From the NCBI GenBank assembly GCA_041390825.1, contig JAWKPF010000032.1:1-48476 (forward strand): DNA of 48,476 nucleotides. The letters run 5' to 3'. This DNA is from Thermomicrobiales bacterium (GTDB lineage Bacteria; Chloroflexota; Chloroflexia; Thermomicrobiales; UBA6265). A model generated the notes under the pieces. It saw only the letters and a program-made list of their open reading frames with translations, had not been told where the DNA came from and did no database searches. Position numbers and translations under genes: made by a program. The first letter of the stretch is position 1; the number at the start of each line of letters is the position of its first letter. Of this stretch, positions 17,041 to 25,620 are shown in pieces.

Positions 17041-17108
17041 AATGTGATCGAGGTTCGGCGATCAGCGATTGGAGCGACTTTCGCCCGCTCCAGCTGACTT
17101 CCCACCCC

Positions 17109-18047
17109 CTAGGTAAACAGCGCGCTGACCGACAGGTCTTTGTGGATGCGGGTGATCGCTTCGGCCAGAAGCGGAGCAACGGTCACCACCTCGAGGCGAT
17201 CGCCAAGCTCTGCGCGCGGAAGCGGAATCGTGTCGGTGACGTAGCACTTCGAAATCGGCGAACCAAGAATTCGCTCGATGGCTTCGCCCGCGAAAACGCC
17301 ATGCGTAGCGGCGGCATGCACGTGTTGTGCGCCGCGCTCGACGAGCAAGTCCGCCGCAATTGTCAGGGTACCGGCTGTCGAGATCATGTCATCGATGATC
17401 ACGGAGGTCTTGCCGTCCACGTCGCCAACCATCTCGATCACCTCGGTGGAGTCTGCATCCGGGCGTTGTTTGGAGATGATGGCGAGCGATCCGCCGACGC
17501 GCGCGCGAAAGTCTTCCGCGCGGGTGACTCCGCCGGCGTCAGGGCTCACCGCGACAATGGGCCCTTCGTGTTCTCTGCCATATCGCCGTGCAAGCAATGG
17601 AGTCGCACGCAGATGGTCGACCGGGATGTCGAAGAAACCCTCGATGGCGGGCGCGTGCAGATCGATGGTGAGCACCCGTTGCGCTCCGGCGGTAACGATG
17701 AGGTTCGCAACCAGCTTGGCGGATATCGGTTCGCGACCGGTCGTCTTCTTTTCCTGACGCGCATACCCGAAATAGGGAATCACCGCGGTGATGCGGTCCG
17801 CGGATGCGCGGCGCAGGGCGTCGATGATGAGCAAGAGCTCCATGATGTTGTGATTCACGGGGTCACAGAGCGACTGGATGACGAACACATCTGATCCGCG
17901 CACGTTCTCGTCGAGCTTGACGCGCGTTTCGCCGTTCTTCCAGGTGCTGACGATGGCGCGACCGAGCGGTGCGTTGAGCTCGCGCATGATGTCATCCACC
18001 AGCGCAGGGTGAGACGTTCCAGTGAACACCTGCATGCGGCCTTCCAT
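17109..18047 (-). CDS. prs: Ribose-phosphate pyrophosphokinase
   Basis: 312 residues, typical for PRPP synthase. Recognisable blocks are NGETRVKLDENVRG, a YFGYARQEKKTTGREPISAK region that binds ATP, the TIDLHAPAIEGFFDIPVDHL segment and the PRPP-binding loop VIIDDMISTAGTL. It makes PRPP from ribose-5-phosphate and ATP for nucleotide, histidine and tryptophan synthesis. The start at 18047 is two bases after the glmU stop, so glmU-prs form the common two-gene operon. A second in-frame Met at residue 5 is an alternative start. Confidence 0.96.
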   Translation of the reverse strand: MEGRMQVFTGTSHPALVDDIMRELNAPLGRAIVSTWKNGETRVKLDENVRGSDVFVIQSLCDPVNHNIMELLLIIDALRRASADRITAVIPYFGYARQEKKTTGREPISAKLVANLIVTAGAQRVLTIDLHAPAIEGFFDIPVDHLRATPLLARRYGREHEGPIVAVSPDAGGVTRAEDFRARVGGSLAIISKQRPDADSTEVIEMVGDVDGKTSVIIDDMISTAGTLTIAADLLVERGAQHVHAAATHGVFAGEAIERILGSPISKCYVTDTIPLPRAELGDRLEVVTVAPLLAEAITRIHKDLSVSALFT

Positions 18048-18049
18048 CG

Positions 18050-19432
18050 CTACTCCTCGCCTCTCTCGCCGGCTGCTGCCGGATTTCTCCGAATCTGTCG
18101 AGCTGGCATGCCGACGACCGTCGCGCCCGGCGCAACGTCCTTGGTCACAACCGCACCTGCCCCGGTGCGAGCGCCATCGCCAATGGTCACCGGAGCAATC
18201 AACAAGGAATCGCTTCCGATGAAGGCATCGTGACCGATCTCGGTGCGATGCTTGTCGACGCCATCGAAGTTGCAGGTCACGGTGCCTGCGCCGATGTTGA
18301 CGTTGGCCCCCAGGCTGGCATCGCCAATGTAGCTAAAATGGCCGACCCGGACGCCTTCCTCCACGCGGGCATTCTTGAGCTCTGCGAAGTTGCCGATGTG
18401 GACGCGTGCACCGATTTCGGCGCCACCACGCACGTGCGAAAACGGTCCCACATCAGAATCTGCGCCAATCGCCGAGTCTTCGATGATGGACGATTCGATC
18501 CGGACACGTTCGGCTAACGTGCTGTTGCGGATCACTGCGTTGGGACCAATACGACACCCTTGGCCAATTCGTGTGCCTGACTCGATGATGCAGTTGGGTC
18601 CAACGATCGAGTCGGCGCCGATCTCGACGTCGAGGTCGATCTGATTCGAAACAGGCGCGATGAGCGTCACACCCGAATCGAGCAGATGCGCGCGCTTCCG
18701 TTCACGCAGCAGATGATCGGCCACTGCAAGTTCTGCACGATCATTGACTCCGACCAACACGTCTGTGGTGCCGGGGGTCGAGCCAACCGACTCGGGATCC
18801 TCGCTGTACGCGACAGCGACAAGATCGGTGAGGAAGTATTCGTTCTTGCGTGGATTTGGAGCGAGATTGGCAAGCGCGTCGGCGCCCCATCTCCGATCGA
18901 GCGCCATGACCCCGCTGTTGATCTCAGTGCTGCCAATGCGCCGCGATTCGTCATCGTCGACTTTCTCGATGATCGTGCGCAGACGACCCAACTCGTCCCG
19001 ATCGATGCGGCCATATCCGGCTGCGTCGTCGACATTGCACGTCAGAACGGCGAGGCAATTGTGATCGTGCACGACCTTTTCGATCAGCGGAACGAGCACA
19101 TCCGGGGTGACAAGCGGATGATCGGCGTAGAGCACGAGCAATGCGTCGCCATTCGCGCCGGCGTCGAGAGCAACTCGGACCGCGTCACCTGTGCCCCGCG
19201 GTGGTTTCTGCTCGACGACCGAGATTCCTCCAGCCCAACCTGCCGTTTCCATCGCGTCGAGCACATCCTGGCTGCCGACGACGACAATATCGAGCGGATC
19301 GAGCTGGCGCGCAGTATCGACGACATGCGCCAGCATCGAGCGTCCAGCGACCGAATGGAGCGGTTTGGGCAGGCTCGACTTCATGCGCGTGCCGGCGCCG
19401 GCAGCGAGAATGACGACAGAGAGCGACGACAT
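18050..19432 (-). CDS. glmU: Bifunctional N-acetylglucosamine-1-phosphate uridyltransferase / glucosamine-1-phosphate acetyltransferase
   Basis: 460 residues with both domains. The N-terminal uridyltransferase has LAAGAGTRMKSSLPKPLH (residues about 9-26), RGTGDAVRVAL and LYADHPLV. The C-terminal acetyltransferase is a left-handed beta-helix with GPFSHVRGGAEIG, HIGNFAELKNA, GHFSYIGDA and NIGAGTVTCNFDG, including the conserved acetyltransferase loop. It makes UDP-GlcNAc for peptidoglycan. The gene follows tRNA-Gln on the same strand by about 40 bases and is followed by prs. Confidence 0.96.
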   Translation of the reverse strand: MSSLSVVILAAGAGTRMKSSLPKPLHSVAGRSMLAHVVDTARQLDPLDIVVVGSQDVLDAMETAGWAGGISVVEQKPPRGTGDAVRVALDAGANGDALLVLYADHPLVTPDVLVPLIEKVVHDHNCLAVLTCNVDDAAGYGRIDRDELGRLRTIIEKVDDDESRRIGSTEINSGVMALDRRWGADALANLAPNPRKNEYFLTDLVAVAYSEDPESVGSTPGTTDVLVGVNDRAELAVADHLLRERKRAHLLDSGVTLIAPVSNQIDLDVEIGADSIVGPNCIIESGTRIGQGCRIGPNAVIRNSTLAERVRIESSIIEDSAIGADSDVGPFSHVRGGAEIGARVHIGNFAELKNARVEEGVRVGHFSYIGDASLGANVNIGAGTVTCNFDGVDKHRTEIGHDAFIGSDSLLIAPVTIGDGARTGAGAVVTKDVAPGATVVGMPARQIRRNPAAAGERGEE

Positions 19433-19474
19433 CAGCGGTCGTGGCCGGGGCTAGGCGCGTTCGGGGAATTCGAT

Positions 19475-19548
19475 TGGCTCGCGGGCCAGGATTCGAACCT
19501 GGAATATAGGTGCCAAAAACCCATGTGATACCTTTTCACCACCCGCGA
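19475..19548 (-). tRNA. tRNA-Gln (anticodon TTG)
   Basis: On the minus strand a full cloverleaf can be drawn. The 7-bp acceptor stem is TCGCGGG/CCCGCGA with discriminator G and an encoded CCA. The D stem is GTGA/TCAC. The anticodon stem is TGGGT/ACCTA with loop TTTTGGC, giving anticodon TTG (glutamine). The variable loop has 4 bases, and the T stem is CCAGG/CCTGG around TTCGAAT. It lies just upstream of glmU in the same direction. Confidence 0.95.
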
Positions 19549-19643
19549 ATAGGTGACCGCGACGCTGCCGAACGGGCGCGAATCGCGGCTGAAATGATAG
19601 CACTGGCGTCGAACCTGACGGTCGACGACGCGTGCCAGGGAAC

Positions 19644-20768
19644 CTAGACGCCGAGCGCGTCCTTCACCTTATCGAAAAAGCCGCGATGCGTTGGTTGCGG
19701 CGCAAGATCGGATCCGAGCGTTTGGCCGAGCCGCTCGACCAAGTCGCGCTGTTCATCCGTGAGTTCCTTCGGGATGATGACGTGGATGGTCACGATCTGA
19801 TCGCCGCGTTCTCCGCCATGCATGTCAGGCACGCCCTTCCCTTTCAGCCGGAACTGCTGACCGGACTGAGTGGCTTGCGGGAGTTTGAATGCAACCGAGC
19901 CATCGACCGTTTCGAGCTCGATCTCGTCTCCGAGGATGGCTTGCGCCACGTTGACACCGACCTGTAGCTGGATCGTCTTGCCCTGTCGTGAGAAGTATTG
20001 ATGCGGCTTGATGCGAACCTTGACGAAGAGGTTGCCCGGCTGTCCGACAGCGGGTCCAGCCTCTCCCTGTCCGGTCAACCGCAGGGTTGCTGTTTCGTCG
20101 ATTCCGGGCGGAATAGTCACCGAAATGCGACGCGCGAACGTCACCCGCCCCTTGCCACGACATCGCGGGCATGGATCGGTGATCTGCACACCCTCCCCGT
20201 TGCACGAGGAACACGGCGCAGAACTCATGAACTGGCCAAGAATGGTCTGCTGGACGCGACGAACCTCACCGCTCCCGCCACAGGTCTCGCATTTTTGCGG
20301 CTGTTTGCCATCCCGCATACGCGTGCCGTTGCAGCCTTCGCAGGTCTCCAAACGGGTCACTTCGACTTCCTTCTCGGCGCCAAAGACGGCTTCCACGAAG
20401 TCGATCTCCACGGTCACTTGCAGGTCCTGACCGCGGTTGCTTACGGTTCGGCGACGTCCCTGCGTCGCCCCGCCGAAAAAAGTTTCGAAGATGTCCGTGA
20501 ACGTGGATGAACCGAAGTCGAAGGGGTTTCCTGCCCCGCCGGAACCGTTGGCAGCGTGACCGTACCGGTCATAGGCGGCGCGTCGGTTTGGGTCAGAGAG
20601 GCATTCGTAGGCCTCGTTGACCTCCTTGAATTTCTCTTCGGCGCCCGGGTCTCGATTGACATCGGGGTGGAACTGACGGGCGAGCTTGCGATACGCCTTG
20701 CGCAGGTCATCGTCCGTGGCGGTGCGAGAGACGCCAAGAATCTCGTAGTAGTCGCGCTTTTCAGCCAT
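19644..20768 (-). CDS. dnaJ: Chaperone DnaJ
   Basis: 374 residues. The J domain occupies residues 1-70 with the HPD motif at 34-36. A short G/F-rich segment, rich in Gly, Asn and Phe, follows. The zinc-binding region has all four CxxCxGx(G/R) repeats (CEGCNGTR, CETCGGSG, CSSCNGEG, CPRCRGKG), followed by the two C-terminal substrate-binding domains. DnaJ stimulates the DnaK ATPase and delivers unfolded clients. The gene stands alone here, without dnaK or grpE. It is preceded by a vegetative-type promoter and a CIRCE operator, so heat-shock control by HrcA is likely. Confidence 0.97.
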   Translation of the reverse strand: MAEKRDYYEILGVSRTATDDDLRKAYRKLARQFHPDVNRDPGAEEKFKEVNEAYECLSDPNRRAAYDRYGHAANGSGGAGNPFDFGSSTFTDIFETFFGGATQGRRRTVSNRGQDLQVTVEIDFVEAVFGAEKEVEVTRLETCEGCNGTRMRDGKQPQKCETCGGSGEVRRVQQTILGQFMSSAPCSSCNGEGVQITDPCPRCRGKGRVTFARRISVTIPPGIDETATLRLTGQGEAGPAVGQPGNLFVKVRIKPHQYFSRQGKTIQLQVGVNVAQAILGDEIELETVDGSVAFKLPQATQSGQQFRLKGKGVPDMHGGERGDQIVTIHVIIPKELTDEQRDLVERLGQTLGSDLAPQPTHRGFFDKVKDALGV

Positions 20769-20868
20769 GAGGGAGTCGAGTCATTTCGTGTCGAAAGCGG
20801 TCAAATGGGCCGGGGTGCACGGAATGAACGCACGTCACAACAGAGTCGCTCCCCCGAAGCCTCGGGGA

Positions 20869-20897
20869 AGTATAAGGTCCGGGCGGCTCCCAGCCAA
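20869..20897 (-). promoter_or_regulatory. Putative sigma-70-type promoter of dnaJ
   Basis: On the minus strand TTGGCT (20892-20897) and TATACT (20869-20874) are separated by 17 bases, a good match to the housekeeping -35/-10 pattern. The start codon of dnaJ is about 100 bases downstream. The CIRCE operator lies 6 bases upstream of the -35 box. Confidence 0.65.
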
Positions 20898-20903
20898 GGG
20901 AGT

Positions 20904-20930
20904 CTAGCACTCTCCCCTGGTGAGTGCTAA
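20904..20930. promoter_or_regulatory. CIRCE element (HrcA operator)
   Basis: The sequence is CTAGCACTC, nine bases, then GAGTGCTAA. It matches the consensus TTAGCACTC-N9-GAGTGCTAA with one mismatch in the left arm and a perfect right arm. CIRCE is bound by the heat-shock repressor HrcA. It sits directly upstream of the dnaJ promoter and overlaps the stop codon of the next upstream gene (20927-20929). Confidence 0.93.
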
Positions 20931-21829
20931 TGCCCGTTCCTGCCGATGGAAATGCCTCGTCCAGACATGAGCTGGACCGTGCGATAGAACCAGGGAGCTG
21001 CCAGCGTGAGGTAGATACGCCCTTCCAGTTGGTCGATGAGGTTCTGGGGAATGCCTCCCGCTCCGAAATGAGCCCCGGCAAGGACGCCAGCCAATGCGGC
21101 GCGGGCATCTGCCGCTCCACCCTGCTGGGCGGCGGTAGCGACCGCGTCCTCGAATCGCTCCGCTGCGACGAACGCGCTCAGGGCCGAAGCAACGACTGCG
21201 TCGGCTTCGTGTGCTGGTTGCGAAGACCGCTCGTCGGAGATTCCGAGGTCGGCCATCAGCGTCGCCTGCGTGCTCGTTCCGGCCAGGACCCGGGCGACCG
21301 CGGTCGCTACCAGAACGGCTCGCTTCCGGGACGGCCGATTGCAATGCGTTAGTCCGACGACGGTCTCGACGTCACGCACCAGCGCGGCCTCATCGATGAC
21401 CGGAGCGGCATGAATTACGCCGATCGGGACCCCGCGCAATGCGACCTCTGGATCGTCCGGATCATCTGAGCAATAGGGTGGTTCTGAAGCGTCATCGAGC
21501 GCGCGCAGGGTTTCCGGACTCATCCAGCGGCGCGACTCATCACGGGCGAGGAACTGCATACGGGCCCGGATCAGGTCCGGATCGAGGTCGCCGTTCGCCG
21601 AGGTATAGGTTTCCATGATGCAGAGGGCAATCTCGGTTTCGTCGGTGAACTCCCCGGGAGCGAGTTCGGCGCCATCGGGAAAGGTGCGGCCGAAGTAACG
21701 GTCGATCGGGCCGAAATCGCGCTCGATTTCCGCTGGAGACATCCCGGTCACCGGCATGCCCAACGCATCGCCGATGGCAAGTCCGAGGATTGCTCCTAAG
21801 GTTCGTTCCTGGGTTACACGCGCCGCCAT
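20927..21829 (-). CDS. ADP-ribosylglycohydrolase (DraG/ARH) family protein
   Basis: 300 residues with the family's opening GAILGLAIGDALGMPVTG (residues about 12-29) and a GEFTDETEIAL block corresponding to the metal-binding G-x-x-TDDT. The C-terminal block reads GGAADARAALAGVLAGAHFG where active enzymes usually have GGDxDTxAAxAGxxxGA, so a metal-ligand Asp and the Thr are replaced. The fold is clear, but the second metal site may be damaged or altered and activity is uncertain. Active relatives remove ADP-ribose from proteins or small molecules. The stop codon lies inside the dnaJ CIRCE element. Confidence 0.85.
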   Translation of the reverse strand: MAARVTQERTLGAILGLAIGDALGMPVTGMSPAEIERDFGPIDRYFGRTFPDGAELAPGEFTDETEIALCIMETYTSANGDLDPDLIRARMQFLARDESRRWMSPETLRALDDASEPPYCSDDPDDPEVALRGVPIGVIHAAPVIDEAALVRDVETVVGLTHCNRPSRKRAVLVATAVARVLAGTSTQATLMADLGISDERSSQPAHEADAVVASALSAFVAAERFEDAVATAAQQGGAADARAALAGVLAGAHFGAGGIPQNLIDQLEGRIYLTLAAPWFYRTVQLMSGRGISIGRNGH

Positions 21830-21846
21830 CTGATGCTCCGACTACA

Positions 21847-21872
21847 TGCGACTACTTCCGGAGATAGTCGCA
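21847..21872. promoter_or_regulatory. Inverted repeat between divergent genes (operator candidate)
   Basis: TGCGACTA (21847-21854) and TAGTCGCA (21865-21872) form 8-bp perfect inverted arms around a 10-base spacer. They lie in the 139-base gap between the divergent ADP-ribosylglycohydrolase-like and amidohydrolase genes. The arm spacing is roughly one helical turn and a half, suitable for a dimeric regulator. No T-run follows, so it is not a terminator. The protein that would bind is unknown. Confidence 0.4.
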
Positions 21873-21968
21873 CATGACGGCCGTGAGGCTGCAATAGACT
21901 GACGCTAGGAACGGTTGCTTCTCCAGCACCGAACGATTCGATGAGCTATCCGGTCGGGAGACGAAGTT

Positions 21969-23564
21969 ATGTCGGGCAATTTGCTGCTGATCAATGGCCG
22001 GATCAAGACGATGGATCCGGAAAACCCGTTGGTGGAGGCGGTGGCCATTCGCGATGGGATCGTCGTGGCTGTCGGATCGAACGCGGAAGCGAAGGCCGCA
22101 ACGGCCGCCAAACACGAAAGCATCGACCTGAACGGGCGAACTGCAACACCCGGGCTCAACGATGCTCATGCGCATCCAAGACTGGTCGGCATGGCGCTCG
22201 ACGATCTGGTGATCTCGACACCGCCGGTGAACACGGTGGCCGAAATCGTGGCAATGGTGGATGAGGCAGCCGAGCGGCGCGCGCCGGGGAGCTGGATCAT
22301 CGGCCGAGGATACGATCAGGCGCGTCTTTCTGATCAGCGTCATCCGACACGCGCTGACCTCGATCCGGTCTCGCCCGATCATCCGGTCCTGTTGTTTCGC
22401 GCCTGTCATCACATCGGGGTTGCCAACTCCGCCGCGTTGTCATTGGCGAGGATCGATCGGCACACACCTGACCCAGATGGCGGCCAGATCGATCGTGACG
22501 AAGACGGCGAACCAACTGGCGTCGTGCGCGAGACAGCACTCACCCTGGTGCAGGAAGCCATCGCCGATCCGACCCAGGATGAACTCGAAGGGTATATCGC
22601 CAGAGGACTGCGAGCGTTTCTCGCCTCGGGGGTGACGAGTACGGTCGAAGCGGGTATACGCAGACCAGAGGAGCTCCGTGCCTACCAGGCGCTTTGGCGG
22701 CGTGGTGAGCTGCCAGCCAGGTCCTATCTGATGATGATCATCGAAGAGACTCTGGACGAGCTGATCGAACTCGGCATTCAGACCGGTCTTGGCGACCCGA
22801 TGTTGAGAATTGGTCCAGCGAAGCTGTTCAGCGACGGCAGCATCGGCGGTCGAACAGCAAGAATGAGGAAGTCCTACGAGGGTCAGCCGGAGAACGTCGG
22901 GCTCTGGATGCAGGACCCTGACGTGATGACCGCGCTCGTGAAAAAGGCGCACTCTGCGGGTTTCCAGGTGGGTATTCATGCGATCGGCGACGCCGCCATC
23001 GATCTGATTCTCGATGCCTATGAGGCTGCGCAGATGTCCGATCCGCGGCCAAATCCGCGGCACCGCATCGAGCATTGCTCAATCGTCGATCTGGAGACCA
23101 TCGACCGCATCGCGCGGCTCGGCGTCGTGCCCATCCCCGGAACCTCATTCCTCTACCACTTTAGGGATGCCTACGTGCAGAACCTGGGGATGGAGCGAAT
23201 CCGGCATGTTTATGGAATGCGGTCGTACATCGACCGGGGTGTCATTGCTGCCGCGAGCACGGATGCGCCGGTGGTGCCCACGAGCGCAACGATTGGCCTG
23301 CAGACGATGATGACGCGACGTGATATGGACGGCAACGAGGTTTGGACGGACGAATCGGTCTCCCTCGACGAAGCATTGCGCGCATATACCGTCAACGGAG
23401 CCTATGCTTCGCACGAAGAACATCTGAAAGGCACATTGCGGCCGGGAATGCGCGGGGACGTGACGGCCTTCGAGACTGATCTCGACAGCGTCTCAGCGGA
23501 CGAGATTGGGCAGGTTAGGGTCGATCACACGATCATAGATGGTGTGATTGTCTATTCGCGCTAG
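21969..23564 (+). CDS. Amidohydrolase family protein (YtcJ-like)
   Basis: 531 residues. The beta-sandwich N-terminal part (LLINGRIKTMD) leads into the metal motif NDAHAHP (His67, His69). Further ligands of the amidohydrolase-3 group follow: GPAKLFSDGSIGGRTA, HAIGDAAIDL, HRIEHCS and the final Asp in ASTDAPV. Such enzymes hydrolyse amide, formamide or cyclic-imide bonds using bound divalent metal, and many YtcJ proteins have no known substrate. A GGGAG ribosome-binding site lies about 8 bases upstream of the ATG. The next gene is also a metal-dependent hydrolase, 21 bases downstream. Confidence 0.92.
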   Translation: MSGNLLLINGRIKTMDPENPLVEAVAIRDGIVVAVGSNAEAKAATAAKHESIDLNGRTATPGLNDAHAHPRLVGMALDDLVISTPPVNTVAEIVAMVDEAAERRAPGSWIIGRGYDQARLSDQRHPTRADLDPVSPDHPVLLFRACHHIGVANSAALSLARIDRHTPDPDGGQIDRDEDGEPTGVVRETALTLVQEAIADPTQDELEGYIARGLRAFLASGVTSTVEAGIRRPEELRAYQALWRRGELPARSYLMMIIEETLDELIELGIQTGLGDPMLRIGPAKLFSDGSIGGRTARMRKSYEGQPENVGLWMQDPDVMTALVKKAHSAGFQVGIHAIGDAAIDLILDAYEAAQMSDPRPNPRHRIEHCSIVDLETIDRIARLGVVPIPGTSFLYHFRDAYVQNLGMERIRHVYGMRSYIDRGVIAAASTDAPVVPTSATIGLQTMMTRRDMDGNEVWTDESVSLDEALRAYTVNGAYASHEEHLKGTLRPGMRGDVTAFETDLDSVSADEIGQVRVDHTIIDGVIVYSR

Positions 23565-23585
23565 ATCGTTGGGAGATTACGACCC

Positions 23586-24284
23586 ATGCTCTCGCTCACC
23601 TACATTGGTCACTCGGCATTTGCGTTGACGGACGGAACTCATTCCGTGCTCGTCGATCCGTTCATTACTGGAAACCCGGCGGCAACGGTGCGCGCCACCG
23701 ATTTCACGCCCGAAACGATTCTGCTCACCCACGCGCACAATGATCACTTTGGCGATACGGTCTCGATCGCTCAGCGAGCAGGAAGTCATGTGATCGCGCT
23801 CTTCGAGATCGCCAACTTCGTGGGAAGCCGAGGCGTCGAACGGGCCACTGGTGGAAACATGGGGGGCACGATCGGATTCGCCGGAGGAACCGTGAAATTC
23901 ACTCCGGCGTGGCACACCTCGTCGTATCAGGACGAGCATGGGATTCACGCGATCACGCCCCCTGCCGGATTGGTGGTGCGCTTCGGCGGGAAGACCATCT
24001 ACTTCGCTGGCGACACCTGCCTGTTCAGCGATATGAAGCTGATCGGCGAGGAAGGGCTCGACATCGCGATCATTCCGATCGGAGATGCCTTCACGATGGG
24101 ACCAACCGACGCGCAACGAGCCGTGGAGTTCCTGAGCCCGAAGGTGGTGATTCCCTGCCACTTCAATACGTTTCCCCCGATCGAGCAGGATGCCGCGCTT
24201 TTCAAGCGGGAAGTAGAAGAACGGACGGGGGTGCGGTGCATGCCGCTGAAGCCGGGCGAGACCGTCGACCTGTCGGACGTGTAG
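23586..24284 (+). CDS. Metal-dependent hydrolase, UPF0173 family
   Basis: 232 residues, metallo-beta-lactamase fold. It starts LSLTYIGHSAF and has the metal motif HAHNDHFGD (His49, His51, Asp53, His54), a later HTSSY, YFAGDTCLFSDM with the bridging Asp, and IPCHFNTFP with the last His. This is the UPF0173 (YtkL-like) family, conserved in many bacteria with unknown substrate. It is co-directional with the amidohydrolase upstream and abuts the next gene, whose ATG follows the stop directly. Confidence 0.92.
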   Translation: MLSLTYIGHSAFALTDGTHSVLVDPFITGNPAATVRATDFTPETILLTHAHNDHFGDTVSIAQRAGSHVIALFEIANFVGSRGVERATGGNMGGTIGFAGGTVKFTPAWHTSSYQDEHGIHAITPPAGLVVRFGGKTIYFAGDTCLFSDMKLIGEEGLDIAIIPIGDAFTMGPTDAQRAVEFLSPKVVIPCHFNTFPPIEQDAALFKREVEERTGVRCMPLKPGETVDLSDV

Positions 24285-24638
24285 ATGGCGAGCATCGAAG
24301 AAATCAATGCAGAACTCCAGCGGACCGCATTTCAGAAGAAAGCGGTCGTCAAGCTGCCCGCATCCGAAGTCCTGACACTGGCGCAAGACCATTTTCGAGC
24401 GCGGGGGTATCGGGCCAGCCCAACTGGCCGGCCGGGATACCTGATGGTGATGGGACCGGGCGAAGGGGTCCTGCCGCGCGTGACCGGAGAGATTTCCGCC
24501 CGGCAGAACGTGGGGAAACCTGGCACGACACTGGTGACCGTGGACGCAGCCGGCGAGCGGTTGGGACCGGAGATGAAGGCGTTCCTCGCCCTGCTTCGGT
24601 CGGAGAGCAAGGCGAGGAACGCACCGGTCCCAAGCTGA
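24285..24638 (+). CDS. Hypothetical protein
   Basis: 117 residues, ATG immediately after the stop of the UPF0173 gene. It has no family I recognise. The N-terminal third is predicted helical (MASIEEINAELQRTAF). A mixed middle with Gly/Pro-rich turns resembles a small alpha/beta domain, and a basic, alanine-rich C-terminal helix ends the protein. There is no signal peptide or membrane segment. Direct abutment to the upstream gene suggests a shared transcript and perhaps a shared function, not shown by sequence. Confidence 0.7.
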   Translation: MASIEEINAELQRTAFQKKAVVKLPASEVLTLAQDHFRARGYRASPTGRPGYLMVMGPGEGVLPRVTGEISARQNVGKPGTTLVTVDAAGERLGPEMKAFLALLRSESKARNAPVPS

Positions 24639-24690
24639 AGCGCGCGATCACGGAAGCGCACGCAACTCGCAAGCATCGCGCCGTTGACGC

Positions 24691-25472
24691 CTACTCTCCC
24701 TGCTTCCAGGAGATCCCCATGCGCGCGTTGGTGCCGCCGTCCACATAGACCGTCTGGCCGGTTATGAAATCGGCATCGTCGGACAGAAAGAAGACGGCTG
24801 GCTTGCCGATGTCCTCCGGGAGACCGACACGGCCCCATGGCACCATCTTTCCACCGGAGCCCTGGTGTAGCCCGGCATGTCGAAATACCGTGGCACCTCG
24901 ATCAAGCCGGGGGCAATGCAGTTGACTCGGATGTGTTTCTCCGCCAACTCGATCGCCAGCGTGCGTGTGAAGGCGACGATTGCGCCCTTGGTCGCGGCAT
25001 ATGCCGCATGGTTGGGCGCTCCGCCGCCACCGTGCACCGACGAGATGTTCAGGATCGCGCCGCCTCCCTGCTCATCCATGAATCTGGCGGCGCGTTGGGC
25101 GCAGAAGAAGTGGCTACGGATGTTGATCTCGAACTGCTCATCGAAGAGCGTCTGATCCGTGTCGAAGAAATTGACCGCGCGAGTGACGCCCGAGTTGTTT
25201 ACCAGTCCGTCGATACCGCCGAGGAAGTCGACCGCCTCCTCGACCACGCGGAAACAGGTCTCGACCTCCCGGAGATTGCCACCGATGGCGATAGCGCGTG
25301 CTCCGAGGGATTCGCATTCGGCCACTGTCGCGTCGGCGCCCTCTCGACTGCTCGCATAGTGGACGGCCACGTCGTAACCGGCCCGCGCAAGCTCGATTGC
25401 GATGCCCTGCCCGATTCCCAGACCCGCACCTGTAACGAGCGCACGCCGGCGACCCTGATCCCCGCTTCCCAC
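24691..25472 (-). pseudogene. SDR-family oxidoreductase, broken by a single frameshift
   Basis: The start is the GTG at 25472, behind a GGAGG ribosome-binding site. The frame encodes the Rossmann motif TGAGLGIGQG, the NNSGVT segment, ISSVHGGGG with the catalytic Ser and the YAATKGA catalytic Tyr/Lys motif. After DMPGYTR the frame loses homology and would end at 24762. In the next frame, from about 24855, the expected SDR C-terminus continues (GGKMVPWGRVGLPEDIG, then FLSDDADFITGQTVYVDGG, then GISWKQGE) to a stop at 24691-24693. One missing base near 24855-24861 explains this. It is either a real mutation or a sequence error; with the base restored the gene would be a normal SDR of about 260 residues. 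Confidence 0.85.
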
Positions 25473-25620
25473 GATGATTCCTCCGTCCGCGCCTTCAGAC
25501 GCGTCTACGCCAGAACGATTGACTCTTCTTGCGAGCAATTATCACCGTGACCGGGACAGCCGAAATGACCCTATGCCAACTTGCCACGGGAATCTGGATC
25601 GTCTTTTCCGGGAACGAACG

